Of a stretch of DNA of 64,000 nucleotides, positions 10,501-21,300 are shown one piece after another. Source of the DNA: Symsagittifera roscoffensis (lineage: Eukaryota > Xenacoelomorpha > Acoela > Convolutidae); the NCBI RefSeq assembly GCF_963678635.1, contig NC_087066.1, forward strand, positions 41,501,338-41,565,337, given 5' to 3'. Made by a program: the position numbers and the translations under genes. Every line of letters begins with the position of its first letter. Positions within the stretch are counted from its first letter, which is position 1. Under the pieces are notes generated by a model. That model was given only the letters and a program-made list of their open reading frames with translations. It searched no databases and had not been told where the DNA came from.

Positions 10501-11724
10501 CACATGTTGGTGTTGGACGAAGTGCTGGGGTTGGAACTGTCCAACTTCAGTCGGCAACTCAAACTGAAACCAGGAATAGATGACGACCATCGAGTGATCA
10601 CGGCGATGTCCAACGACTTGTGGTTCCGAGCAATCGAAGTGGCGAGTGAAGACACGAGAAGAAAGAATTCACTGGAGACGAGAGCTCATCTGGAAGCGAT
10701 GGTGCTGAGAACCAAGCCGGAAGCAAACCAGTGGCTACACCTGAATCCGAGAGTAGCGGCATTGGGTGCAGATGCTTTTCAGCAGGGCCCAGTAATGATC
10801 ACTAAGATATACGCCTACTTGTTGAAGGAGGTGAACCTGGCGGAAAATGCCGGAGAAAAGACAGCTGAGTTCGTGAACAGAATGTGTCAGATTACTCTGG
10901 AAACCTTCTGGACCCAGGAAGTGAAAGGACAGGAGGGATTTGAAAGGACAGACAGCATGCTAGAAGGGTTGGGAGCCGGATGGACCGCGTCCTTCTTGGC
11001 AAAAGTCTACCCGAAAGTCTCGCACTACTTGATAAAGGAATTCCTCCAAGCGGTAGTGAAAGTATCGATAGTGGAATTAATAGCCCTGTTCGTGACATTT
11101 GGAGCGGAGAATTTCGTGAAAGGACCGGTGATACTGCTTACGGATGGAATACAGAACCTGCGACTAGATGGACTTCTGACATTGATCGCAATAACCCACG
11201 GAAACTTGGGAGGGCTGATGAAACTGGCACGTTGTCCAGAGCAGATGAAAGAGAGAGTGAGGAATCTGGATATGAAGAAATCCACAGACTCGTGGAACAA
11301 AATAAGAGACCTGAGACACACTCTTATCCAGTATCTCTTGCAGCAAAATCGCTTTGGAACCGGAGAAGACGAGACAATTGAAAGAGAGGAAGATGTTAGA
11401 CGACATGTTGGAGGCATGCCGCTGTTAACAGATTTGAGCTTAGCTATGAGAATCGATCCCTTGGCGCTGATCAGAGGAGTCACGGAGTTCGTGACAGTGA
11501 TCTATGGACCAGCAGTCACCTTTGCGTTCCCTGACGTTAAAGTGGAAGCATATAGGAGGTCGGTGTTGCACCTGAACCTCATATCGGCAGTTGACGGTAG
11601 TACACTGAACTGGTGTGAGCAGCACGCATTGCGAGAGCTCATGAGTGAAGATCTGTTATTTGCGAAAACATCGGAATGCAGTGACCACCGCTGTGAAAAG
11701 AATTTCCAGGACGAGCGAGCGTAG
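7600..11724 (+). CDS. 1374-aa SGNH protein, unit 2, truncated
   Basis: Same protein as the 1513-aa ORF, beginning at its internal methionine. The frame is open 36 bases upstream to a TAA at 7561. The SGNH blocks are intact (GDSLV, GGATI, GTNDIS, DGIHFD). The C-terminus differs: the 167-bp block 11676-11842 replaces the unit-1 sequence and brings an early TAG at 11722-11724. Another frame (11645-11971) stays open through the block and ends in the acidic tail ESASQEEEMEH. Substitutions relative to unit 1 are scattered, without stops. Confidence 0.75.
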   Translation: MRVMRWRNGALSGSDLANEPGLGSSRTYQPGEMPMPSKPKPGLTRMHREMNSEATSSGSPLRAAVPPKGAKVTQKVQTNQTIQDLDEMNDQLRSTKKELNDMTKTMLAMEEDRDMWRKWFEDCNKKQGQEIERLRQEYKERSEQRALTTAVEKVIPARDIPRGQSPMELLTPREMSQTTETRLPAETNRVTIPDPSDTLGDPVVEQTVRKLIETAGRLVANKNAPGSGVTAPYGTIDDTGRVQLSQTIIRQGISDVTPLRGSSKITERKVRKMPAKKVSRVMDVQKNNQLKYNFTGVPETDPRACFNRATWSPAVNLQQPPLGTSHLILGDSLVRVLSNLRTSWVTTVMAFGGATIAQLYRMVELMNPGKIPNVMILVGTNDISRGSDEQEALWEAMMVCLFTTLWQKFSCAVLTVCTVPMNTRSLTVSGRRHNEGVMRWNNILRNLANRNAGRMILMDIEHELRAMDQARLTTDGIHFDSVEGQAWLNRVFQERLDELEAELFDTGVLKEEGTVSDTVITTFVPPNLETRLGTVPAAINYRQQSSSEPGRRTDVQDRLGEAPMRRTIHPRRRIGPVNQPIEEVAGTSRSDTRSETTSTSREERPSRGSLMWSRSIPSPWHIYKEELMKLDLQRVSFIEDARRMLNGATLSVSRLYSITGVDWLIAASINFSSTTALRFADLEGLPSNNTIGPVNARPLQDVRLNHDERNREERPGRFLTARAPIGQHVKIFRQLTTPPGHVKERVYPKLVNQDGDAQRYGGLTAIKKDETIFAAYDKAEMRKAKIMVVANSEFVYTSKSLFWPDVIMLAAVDLDLLQSVSLAIGVQRQTEMNPITIVFAGINDHLHSRGFLSRLRDPATAENAVWPAIKDILESMGEVVDATKEGSFNKVTLRVVFALSPGYAYLPDGLKFVYAMVALLSEGKYDVIISAPNRMIEMENLRPLKAELPAVWSDISNAMRGFKDHALHMLVLDEVLGLELSNFSRQLKLKPGIDDDHRVITAMSNDLWFRAIEVASEDTRRKNSLETRAHLEAMVLRTKPEANQWLHLNPRVAALGADAFQQGPVMITKIYAYLLKEVNLAENAGEKTAEFVNRMCQITLETFWTQEVKGQEGFERTDSMLEGLGAGWTASFLAKVYPKVSHYLIKEFLQAVVKVSIVELIALFVTFGAENFVKGPVILLTDGIQNLRLDGLLTLIAITHGNLGGLMKLARCPEQMKERVRNLDMKKSTDSWNKIRDLRHTLIQYLLQQNRFGTGEDETIEREEDVRRHVGGMPLLTDLSLAMRIDPLALIRGVTEFVTVIYGPAVTFAFPDVKVEAYRRSVLHLNLISAVDGSTLNWCEQHALRELMSEDLLFAKTSECSDHRCEKNFQDERA

Positions 11725-13711
11725 TGGAAATGAGAAGGCAGAGATGCTGAAAGAAGATTTGGAGAGAAACGTGACGTTGTGTCTCCACAACAGCTTCTGT
11801 AGAAACAGAGAATCAAACGTGGATCCCCTACCTTGCTGTAAACAGAGGGTGGAAGAGCAGAAGTGTTGGAGGACGGCTTCCAACAGCGTCAGGATAGTCA
11901 ATGACGTGCTACAAGACACGGAGACCGAGAGTGCAGAGTCAGCGTCACAGGAGGAGGAAATGGAGCATTGATGAATGGTCGAGAAAACAAGAGGCAAAAA
12001 GAAGGAAAATTAGAAGAATTTAGAAGTTTTAGAACTTCTAAACGACGAAAAAAGAAGAGAACAAAGGGATGATGAAGAAAAGTTAAAACTCAGAATTGTT
12101 TTATGTGTGTGAAAAACTCAAGTGAGAAACCAAGCAACCAAGTTGTAATTGAAAACTGAAACATTTAAGTTGAGTTTGGAAATTGTTGCATTTATAAATT
12201 TGCATTTTGGTTTTAGTTGAAGTGGCTTTAGAGACACTCACTTATTATTTATTTAGAAAGGCTTGAGGGAAGAGTATATTTAAATATTCCAGCCTGCATG
12301 ATTGTTTTTAATCACTTAGGAAGACTGATAACTTTGTGGTGACATGAAAAACTTGAGTAACTTCTTGAGGAGGGAGGTTGTTGCATTGTTCTTTCTAACC
12401 ACAAAGTTTCTTAGTTTTAATACTCAGGACAATAGGCAAGCAAGATTTCCGAAGGGAAGGAGCATAGTAGGATAATTTTAGCTTGTTGGTTGGCAGGACT
12501 GTCCTGCAAGCCAACACCTTTTAAATCTAGGAGAAAAAGTTTCAATCGGGATATTGACACTGGAAGTCAGAAAATATGTTTTATCTTAAGTCATATCCTC
12601 AATGTGCAGATTAATGAAAGAATTTGAAGGCTATAGTGATGTAGTATGATGCCATTTATATTCTGCAGTGAGTCGATGTGACGTAGGTAAAAGTAATTTC
12701 GTGCATTTTGTAAATTCTGTTCGATGACACTGTAACCATTTAGAACATTGCGCGATTCAATGAGGACATTGACCGGACTGTCCGGGGAGTATGTGACATT
12801 CGACCAGAATGGCCAAAATGCAGTCTCTGCAGAATTCAGGATTTTAGCAGTGAACCTTCCGGATTGGCGATTTAGAACGGATAAGGACGTTATTTGAATG
12901 ATTGGCCAAACGGTGAAGGCTAGAAGATTCTGGAATTCTAAATTTTAAATTTTCGAAGTGATGACGTAACATTTCTGAGAAATGTTAAAACGGCCATTTT
13001 GGCTAAAATAGCAGAAAGAAACAGAACAACTTTATCTGCGATTACGAACAGTACGAAAATCGAGACTAAAAAACAACAACGAACTACCGAACAGCAGAGG
13101 ACGTTCCGAGTTGCAACTATTGTGCTGTTACAATAGTTGCAAGGCCGTTGCGAACAACGGTGAAGGGTAAAAACCAGCCCTCCGAGTTAGCGTGAACCTG
13201 AGGTTAAGGAGCTTGATTCGCCGGATTCAAGAATCCGGAAGGGTCTCGGGACGGGAACTTTTATGAACTTGTATTGAATTTTAGCATCCTGTCATGTCCT
13301 GACTTGAATTTAACTGATATTTTGATTAGTTTTGACAAGGATGAGGTGCTAGGAGTTGGGGGGAAAGGGTTGATCCATCTTCGATGGAGATGATGATTTT
13401 TATCTACTGAACAAAAACAATAGTAATATGATAAGTAGCAGCCCTGTTTTTAGGAGTGACCTCGTGGTCTGGGGATACAGAGACCCAGCCATGAGCTCAC
13501 TAATTTTGCATGTAATTCAGTTAATTTGAGCGTTCTGGTCGAAGCCGGAGAACAGTAACGTTTTTGTCAGCCTGATGTAAGAAAGACCACCGAAAAGTAC
13601 TGGCTTGGTAGAGACGGTGAAAAACATGCAAAGCTCTGTTTAGACGCTAGCCAGTCGTCTTAAGACTTAGTTTTGTTATCCGTCGATATGTATCTTCCGG
13701 GCGAATGTTAC
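11725..13711 (+). other. divergent block and structured 3' tail, unit 2
   Basis: The first part completes the 167-bp block unlike unit 1 (to 11842). From 11843 the sequence matches unit 1 again. The same hairpins recur at 13111-13142, 13145-13160, 13221-13238 and 13456-13500. Confidence 0.6.
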
Positions 13712-14689
13712 AAGTGGCCTTTAAGCTGTAACGGGTTCCAGTCTCATGTCGCAAGCGAACTGAATTGGCTCCGACCGTTCTTGAGGTGGAAAAACACAAG
13801 AGATAGTGTCCCTGACTCCTGAGCCAATGGTTATAGGGCCTATTTTTCTTAAGCCTCATGTGTGACTACAGTAGACGAATGTTACACTTTTGCAGATTGT
13901 TACAAAAGCAACCTAGTTTTGTTATGTGAAAAGCCAGTCGCTCAATATCAGGTCAATATTTCCTGTTTTTTTTTCACCTTCTGTTACTGGATGAAAACTT
14001 TCAATTAAATCTGTCTGTCCGAAATTTTTGCTACTAATTAACTTCATCCTTTTGCTGTGATAAAACCTTGAAATTTCATAAGCAAAAGTAGCTACTTCTT
14101 CACCGTCGCATTTCGTTCAACTACCGCCTTGAATACGACAAATTACAATTAATATTCAAGAATCGCTTTGCTTCACTGAAAGACTTCTTTTCATCTCGCA
14201 AGTTTTCATTCGATGATTCACTAATAACATTGATTTTCTCGTTGTTTTGTTGTCTTTTCCTAAAAGATAAATTATTCTGTTGCCTTTTTCTGAGGCTTTG
14301 AAATGACGCAAAACTTTGAATAATTTTATTTATCCGCTTTTAATTGATTTTTTTAAAAACCTAAAATTTTTCTACTACTACTTTCCTTATTTTTTTTTCG
14401 CAAACAACTTTAATTGATGTATCGAGTGTATTGTACACTCTTTTTCCTTCGATATCAACAGTCAATCCTTCTCTTCGAATGGGAATTAATTCCCGGACAG
14501 TCCACTTCCTCGACAAACTGGTATGGAAGGATACTTTTGGACAACCTTACTTAAATATTGAAATTTTGCACATGGAGAATAATATGCAGATGTGGAAACT
14601 AACATCACAAACAAGATAAAACTAAACTAATGAACTTGAACCTGGGTGCGACCCCTTGTGAACTGTCTCTAAATCTTTTACTGCTACTT
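13712..14689. other. non-coding flank of the tandem element
   Basis: The first 170 bp (13712-13880) are GC-richer and end in GACGAATGTTAC, echoing the end of the tandem unit. The rest is AT-rich with short ORFs only. I see no gene in it. Confidence 0.4.
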
Positions 14690-15240
14690 CTACTAAACAA
14701 AAACCTTACATCAACCGACTGCAAATGATCTGAACTACCCTCTCGGAAACTATTCTCTCCGATTCTCGATTTAAAGCACCCACCAGGTTTTTCTGGGTCT
14801 GAAAATGCCGGATTTCACCATTCTAAGTATGTTTTCAATGCGCGTGAACACTGTTTTGAATATGCTGAGTAAAGAAAGTCGAACGTTCGAGTTGAAATAT
14901 TTTAGACGAGAAAATTACAGTTCCGTGTGACAACTTTACTTGTAAGTCTCTGACAGTTTTCCTTGTAAGTCTCTGACAACTTTCCTCGACTTTTTTTGTT
15001 TCTTTAAATTTCCAACTGTTGGAAAATTTTATTACAAATAGTGAAACTGGTATTTTGGAAAAACTGGTAAGTAGGTCAAATCGAGAATCTAGACTTTCAG
15101 AGAGGGTAGTTAAGATCATTTGCAGCCGGTCGATGTAAAAGTTTTGGTAAATATCGAAGTAACTAATCCCAAAAATTGATAGATTCAGGTCTTTTTAGAG
15201 AGTAAAAACGTAAAATTGCGTTTAATTTTGGCAACTAGTG
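14690..15240. mobile_element. palindromic mariner-like MITE, older copy
   Basis: The arms 14,701-14,773 and 15,069-15,145 are inverted copies (shared core TGCAAATGATCT / AGATCATTTGCA and CTACCCTCTC / GAGAGGGTAG). The right end GGCAACTAGTG is followed by TA, like the intact relative at 15357-15949. The left terminus is not recognisable. A 2-copy direct repeat CTTGTAAGTCTCTGACA lies inside near 14,937-14,981. A one-arm fragment of the same family is at 16,073-16,128. Confidence 0.55.
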
Positions 15241-15356
15241 TATTTGCCATGAAAGAAAAGTAAATTCTCTGTTTCCGAATAATCAGTGAAGTGAATTGCA
15301 TGTGGCGGGTTGTGGTAAATTGCATATTGTGGTAAATTGACCGCACGATTAAAATA

Positions 15357-15949
15357 CACTTGTGGACAAAATTAAGCGCAAATTCAGGATTTTACTCTAA
15401 AATGCTGGTTTTCAATGTACATTGTGGACAACATTCCGTTCGAAATTCAGTGATATTTTAACATTGACCGAGAGCAAATGATCAGAGCTACCATCTGTGA
15501 AAGTATCAATATTTGGTTTCAATGACTTACCAATGTAATCCGTGTCTGAAAATGCTAGTTTTCCTCATCTGCACGAAGTTTTGCATCGTAGTGAAATCTT
15601 TCTTGAATAAGCGGAGTAAAAAAAATTGTTCATGCAAGGTGAAACAGTCTCAGTGAGAAAATGGAAACAATCAGTGTGAAATTCTTACTAAACTCAGACG
15701 TTTGTTACTTATTCACGCGAAGTAAAAAAACTTGGTGCAGATGAGGAAAACTAGCATTTTCAGACACGAATTACATGGTAAATCATTGAAACTAAATATT
15801 GATACTTTCACAGATAGTAGCTCTGATCATTTGCTCTCGGTCAATGTAAAAATTTTACTGAATTTCGAAGGTAATGTCCAAAATGTACATCGAAAACGGG
15901 CATTTTACAGAGTAAATCTAGAATTTGAGCTTAATTTTGTCCACTAGTG
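15357..15949. mobile_element. palindromic Tc1/mariner-like MITE, 593 bp
   Basis: Almost the whole element is two inverted arms (about 235 bp each). The termini are CACTTGTGGACAAAATTAAG and its near complement ending GTCCACTAGTG. It is flanked by TA at 15355-15356 and 15950-15951, the target duplication of Tc1/mariner transposons. No transposase is inside, so movement would need an enzyme supplied in trans. A transcript would fold into a long hairpin. Confidence 0.8.
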
Positions 15950-16072
15950 TATATGCTTTTTTAATTTCATAGGAGTCAACATAGGCGAAAGATAGAAATC
16001 GTGCTGAGAATCGCCGTTTTTGTCGAAACGCTTCAAAAGTTGCTTTGAATTTTTTTTCACTTCGAATTATAG

Positions 16073-16128
16073 ACTTTTAGAGAGGGTCGTTCAGATCATT
16101 TGCAGTCAATCGATGTAAAAGTTTTGGT
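16073..16128. mobile_element. one-arm MITE fragment
   Basis: Resembles the right arm of the 14,690-15,240 element (GAGAGGGTCGTTCAGATCAT, then TTTGCAGTC and GATGTAAAAGTTTTGGT). The opposite arm is missing. Confidence 0.5.
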
Positions 16129-18019
16129 GATACACCTCCTCTGCGAATTCCCTGCAAACGCCAGGGGATTTATACTTTTTTATGAAACGATATTACAGGG
16201 GCTTTCTGATATTAACCGCGGGTGGATCTAGGATTTTCACGAAGGGACGAATTTTGATGACACCTTTCAGGTCGAACAAGTTGTTTACCTGAGCTCTCTT
16301 TACACAAGCGAAGATTACGTGATAGTATGAACTCTCTTTTTTTCCAACCTAAATCGCAAATATTGTTGAGACAAAATGTGTTCATTTTGAAAGTGTACAT
16401 TTTGAACAATACCCAGATATTAAGTACAGGCAATGATAAGGATATTAACTCAGACTATTGTATTACAAATAGCACGTAAGCTTCAAAATAGCATGGATCT
16501 GTAGCGTATAAGTAGGGAAGGAGACCCGCATTGAAGTAAGAGGGTTCGAACCTGGGCAGGGTCGGATGTTTTTAATGAACTTTTTCGTATGCTAGGTTAA
16601 ATGCGTCCGCTATAAATTGAGGCATATTATTTGGTAAATTTTTTAAAATCAACTGGTACTGCTAATGCGTCATAATTGGCTTGCGTCATTTAGCAATTAT
16701 GTAGACTCATAATTGGCGTGAGTCACTAAGAAGTTTTGTAGACGCAAAGTTTTACTCATTCAGTTTTTTCCAGTAGCGTTATCGGTCATATTTTTGCTTG
16801 CGTATGCGAAGTGCTCTGAAAAAAGCCAAAATAGCCTTAAATTGTTTTTTTTTAGCGCGACATTACCCAAAATTAATATATTGGCGCCTAAAGTTAATTA
16901 TAGGTCCCCTGAGCCTACATTTTTCCGAAGGCAAAAGTATAATGAAATTAGGGGAGCTTGCGCTGAAAAACGCAGTTTCTGGCCCAAGGTTTTCAAAAAA
17001 GGCTCCCAAACGCTAATATGCGCTTAAAAAATTGCCGGAAGCACTATGGCGCAGGGTCTGTGTTTTAATTTTTTGCCAGTTTGGACTAAATCAGTGAAAG
17101 CTCATAGGAGTTCTCACGTGTGGGATGATATTCAAGCACTACAGAAATTACCGAAATTATTTTTGGTAATAATATTCACTAATAATTGCTATTATCTTTT
17201 CTCATTATTGCAGTTTTCAACTATTTCAGTCACTCTTTACTGAAAGAATAGTAAGCTACAAAACCTTAAAATAAATTGTTGCGATTTAAGTAAAGCGCTC
17301 TTTATTTTCGAATTTTTCTTATTAATTTACTGTTATTATCCTTGCTTGAGTTAGGAATTTTCTTTGTGATACATCGTGCATACTGCATAAAGTTTTGTAG
17401 TTTGTTGCGCTTGTTTCTCCGTTACAGAATCGATTTCTATTTTTTACAAACTAAATCATTGTTAATGGATTTTGTGAAATTTCTGTTGCTCATGTGTATC
17501 GATAGATAAGATATTTTTCTGTATCTAATGTGTATTTTTGATCACTGAATTGTTCGTTTGTGTTTTAAAAAAGTTCTTAAGTATTTGACATGAAAGTTGT
17601 GTTTTAAGCGCCATGCTCGAGTGCGATTTTTTAAATCTGTTGATTTTTCCGTTCTAATTCTTAGGCATCTAAGGACAGCCAAGTAAGTCAATGTAAATTG
17701 AAAGATGGTTTAGTTACTGAAGCGTGCATTTCGTCAATATTATGTTGAGACAAACATTTTTGGTTAGATATCTGCGTTAATCTCTTTCATAATTTGCCTT
17801 CTAAACACCTGTATTGGTTTTTCTCGCTTTGGTTATAATGGAGCCTACAAAGGATTGACTGTGAAGCTTTTGTTCACTGATTCAGAATACAGCTAACCGA
17901 AGATGTTCCTTTAGTAAGATCGGTTTGCTGCGTTATAATGAGATATGGTCTGCAATCAAACACCAGCTAAACCTTTATTTTCAGGTTCTGTTCTCAGCAG
18001 AAAGTTTGTTTTGTTTTTG
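16129..18019. other. AT-rich intergenic DNA with SINE head
   Basis: No gene seen. A tRNA-like head lies near 16,500-16,570, with a box-B match GGGTTCGAACCTG at about 16,545. A splice acceptor (CTTTATTTTCAG) precedes the sialyltransferase start codon near 17,984, implying an untranslated upstream exon that I cannot place. Confidence 0.4.
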
Positions 18020-18322
18020 ATGTACATTGCGGAAAAGTTCAAACTGTGCAGAATCCTGTTCAGTAGATCTCTATCCTTTAGTTTTACTCTATCGATTTGT
18101 TTTATTCTTTTGTTGCGAACGGGTATCCACAAATATCAGAATGGACTGGTGGTAAATGGAACTGCGTATGAGCTGCGGGGTGAGATATCGGTTCCGATGA
18201 AACCTAACTATTCGTGTCCTTACTTCACACTAATACCTCCGGCAACCAATCCGAAGTCTTATCAGAGGAAGTGCAATACATGTGCAATTGTTTCAAGTTC
18301 TGGCCGCCTTCTCAAATCTAAA
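18020..18322 (+). CDS. ST6GALNAC: sialyltransferase exon 1
   Basis: ATG at 18020 gives a basic 16-residue cytosolic tail then a hydrophobic anchor, as expected for a type II Golgi enzyme. Twenty-five more in-frame codons upstream are separated from it by an acceptor-like CTTTATTTTCAG, so I start at 18020. It ends ...AAA | GTGAGA, phase 0. Confidence 0.8.
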
Positions 18323-21300
18323 GTGAGAATATAGAATACATTATACCTGTTATATATGCGGATAAAAACAGTTTTTGACTTTTTGGGAGCATAGACGGGG
18401 GAGGAGGTTCACGACGTTATTTTTGTTTTCCGAAGGAAAAAAAGAATAGTTCAAATAATGTGGATTTAGTTACACAATGTAGATTAGTTACAATTTCTCC
18501 CGTGGTTAATAGCAAATTTTGACTGGATAATATTTCCTATGAGGACCGAACTTCTACCGGTTACGTAGCAAAAAGTAGAAAGGGCAGGAAGTAGACTCGT
18601 CATAAAGGCGACAATACTAAATAAACCAATCAGAATCGAGATAAGTTTTGTCAATTTTTCGAAATATGTATATGAGTATGAATACTTTTTGACCGCACTC
18701 CCCTTTTACCAGACCGACCTTTTACCAGAAAAGTGAATAGGCTTTTTACTAGACTGGGCTTTTTACCAGACTTGACAAACAAATTTGATTGACAGATGCA
18801 TTGACGCCGTTTAGTCTGGTCAAGGACAATTATTTCAGACTTTTCTGCGAAATTTGGTTGAACTTAACGGCTTCGCATCTCCAATAGTTTTGACTGGTGG
18901 CGTCCCTCATGCTTGAAGGACCGAATGCTTGAAATTAATTTTAGCTTACTTTCAGCCAATCAGAGTTGAGTATTCAAAATCTAAAAATAAATCGCGAAAA
19001 TCTCAAAGTAAGGAAATAAATCCAGGCCATTAGTTTTAATATTGACCGATTAGATAATAAGCAGATGAGTTTCAAGACTGAAAAATTCTTATGATTTTGA
19101 ACTCATTAATCTTGATGATTATCTGAATAGTAATGCGGTTGTAACCCGCAATTTGTAATATTTTTGATTATTTTCCACTGATTCAATACATTTTTTGTTA
19201 ATATTGACTTCGATATTGTGAGAAAGGAATTTAGCCAATAGAAACGATTTTGATTGGTTGAAATTTTTCAAGCATTCGGTCCTTCAAGCATGAGAACCCT
19301 CCCCGTTTTGACTTATCTTAATTGAAGCAGTGCGGTCTCTGGGGGAGGGTTCTCATAAAGGAGGGGCCGAATGATGGAAAACTTTTAACCAACCAGAATT
19401 GTTAAGAGAAATGAATTATCTGCCCAGCCATGTTTTGCTGTACAATTCGTGCTGATATACAATAGTTTAAAAAAAAAAAAAACTGGTATCAGTTTTTTTA
19501 ATACCCAATTTCATTTTCGCAGTATTTGAAAACTCATGTATCTGCTTTTTTAATCGGTCAAATTAATTTTAATGGCTTGGATTAATTCGATTTCTTTGAG
19601 ATTTTTGCAATTCTTCAGAGATTTCGTACTACTCACTTCTGATTGGCTAAAAAAAAACTAAAAATAAATTTCCATCTTTCGGTCCCTCAATCACGAGGGT
19701 CGCCACCCGGTCTCTAAGAAGACAACAGCGTTGTCATACTCGTTGCTCGTCAGCAAGAAGACAACTAATTAATTGAACTAATCAGAATCGAGATCAGAAA
19801 TCAAACTGACTAAACAAACATTTATTGATCATTTAGTTTGTGCTTTTGCAATCTGATCTCGATTATGATTGGCTAGAATAGTATTTGTCTATTAAATGAA
19901 GTGTACGAATACTCGGGGGCCGACCTTTTGCCACACCGACCTTAACCAGAAAAGTTAAAAATGATTTTTTTTTTACCATACTCGATAAAAAGATTTGATT
20001 GACAGATGTAATGACGCCGTTTAGTCCGGTTAAAGAGCAATAATTTCACGGTTTCTCAGTGAAGTTTTGGTTCTTTTTAACCTCTTCCTTTTCAGATCTT
20101 CCACTAATTTTAATTTGCCTTAATCGAAATATTGCATTGTAGTCTGGTAATATGTCGGTCTGGTCAGAGACCTTACCCCGAATTCTCGGTTGTCTACTTA
20201 CTGTTACCTAACCTTAATTGAGTTATTGTATTTTGGTCTGGAGAAAGGGTGGTCTGGTAAAAGACAGCTCCAGTTTTGATGTAATGTTTCCAATAAAAAC
20301 TGGTAAACGATATTTTTAAAAAGGATTGTTTTCATCCGCCACTCCCCAAATCAAATTCTTTTTGAGCTGAGTTTTCCAACATTAGTTACTTGAATCAGCT
20401 TTTAATTTACGCATGCGATGAACAAGCGTTGTCAAATCGGATTTTGGACTTTTTTCGAGTTAACAGCTTATTGAACAATTTTTTTGACAACGGGTGCACT
20501 CCATAATTGTGCTCCATTGACATGCTCAAATTACCATAATTTTTAAGAGTAAGGAACATAGTGAAGACTCTTATGTAGGTCTTGGTGATTTTTTTTTGTT
20601 TTTTTTTAGGAAAAAGTCTTGAGATGCTCTAATAATTACAGATGTGTGGGCATTCATACATATATTGATGTACTTAAGAATGCACTTATGTATATATGCA
20701 TTTTTGGAGCTCAATTGAATATAACCTGCTGAAAGTAACGTAAATAGCACTCTCCAAATACGAACGTGGAAATGGCGCGAAAAAAGTGAACAATTTCTAG
20801 TTTCGAAATTGGAATTTAATTTTCAGATTTCCAGCGGAAAAAATTTTACCTTTTGATCCAGTTTTCTCAAGCTGGGTTAATGATATCAATAAATCGTTCT
20901 AGAAATTCAAAAAGCCTAAACCTAAGGGGCATTTTTTTTTTCGGTTTGAAATTCGAAAGTTGAGATTTTTTGTAACAAAGTCAGTGTTTTTTTAATGTTT
21001 ACTTGCGTTCTTTACTCTTTTCCAATCTTCGATTGGTTATATTATATTGTTTTCCTGGATAATGTTATTAAATTACTTTTCAGAACTTATATGAGGTTTT
21101 TCGTCTATTTTTAGTCTGCTTAGTTTTTTCGGCATAGATTGCAGAGCAATAAATTTCTTCAGATTCAATTTTTTTTCTGAAATTGAAAATTATTCTGATT
21201 GATTCCTTTAATTTACCAATTAAATCCCAGTTTTGTATAATTTCATGCTCAAATTTTTTTTCACTTAAAAGTTTTATTCGCCCTAATTAGTTTGAGCCGA

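Larger units (their letters stand above)
1..13711 (+). mobile_element. unclassified macro/SGNH element, two tandem units
   Basis: A block of intronless, GC-richer, purine-rich coding DNA unlike the AT-rich surroundings. Order: macro-like ORF (open at the left edge), 1513-codon ORF with SGNH hydrolase, about 1.8 kb of hairpin-rich non-coding DNA, a 216-bp junction, then a second copy of the long ORF and non-coding tail lacking the first 79 codons. The shared unit is 1246-7370 and 7587-13711, at a constant offset of 6341. No reverse transcriptase, transposase, integrase or terminal repeat is visible, so the class is open. The 5' part may lie outside the window. Partial head-to-tail copies of this kind occur in Penelope-like and some LINE elements. 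An endogenised virus or a tandem gene duplication are alternatives. Confidence 0.6.
7587..13711 (+). repeat. tandem unit 2 (6,125 bp)
   Basis: Second copy of the 6,125-bp unit, same strand, head to tail. It lacks the first 79 codons of the long ORF and carries a different 167-bp block at 11676-11842. The copy ends at 13711, after which unrelated sequence begins. A related GACGAATGTTAC recurs at 13875, so the element may originally have extended about 170 bp further. Confidence 0.9.
18700..20190. repeat. two copies of a TTTTACCAGACC repeat, one interrupted
   Basis: Copy 1 (from about 18,700) and copy 2 (from about 19,920) share the block containing ATTTGATTGACAGATG, TGACGCCGTTTAGTC and a following TTTCTG/C-rich stretch. 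The start CTTTTACCAGACCGACC is mirrored by GTCGGTCTGGTCAGAG near 20,150, so the ends are inverted-repeat-like. Copy 1 is broken by the MITEs at 18896-19304 and 19341-19707. A further GGTGGTCTGGTAAAAG near 20,255 may be another end. Confidence 0.5.
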
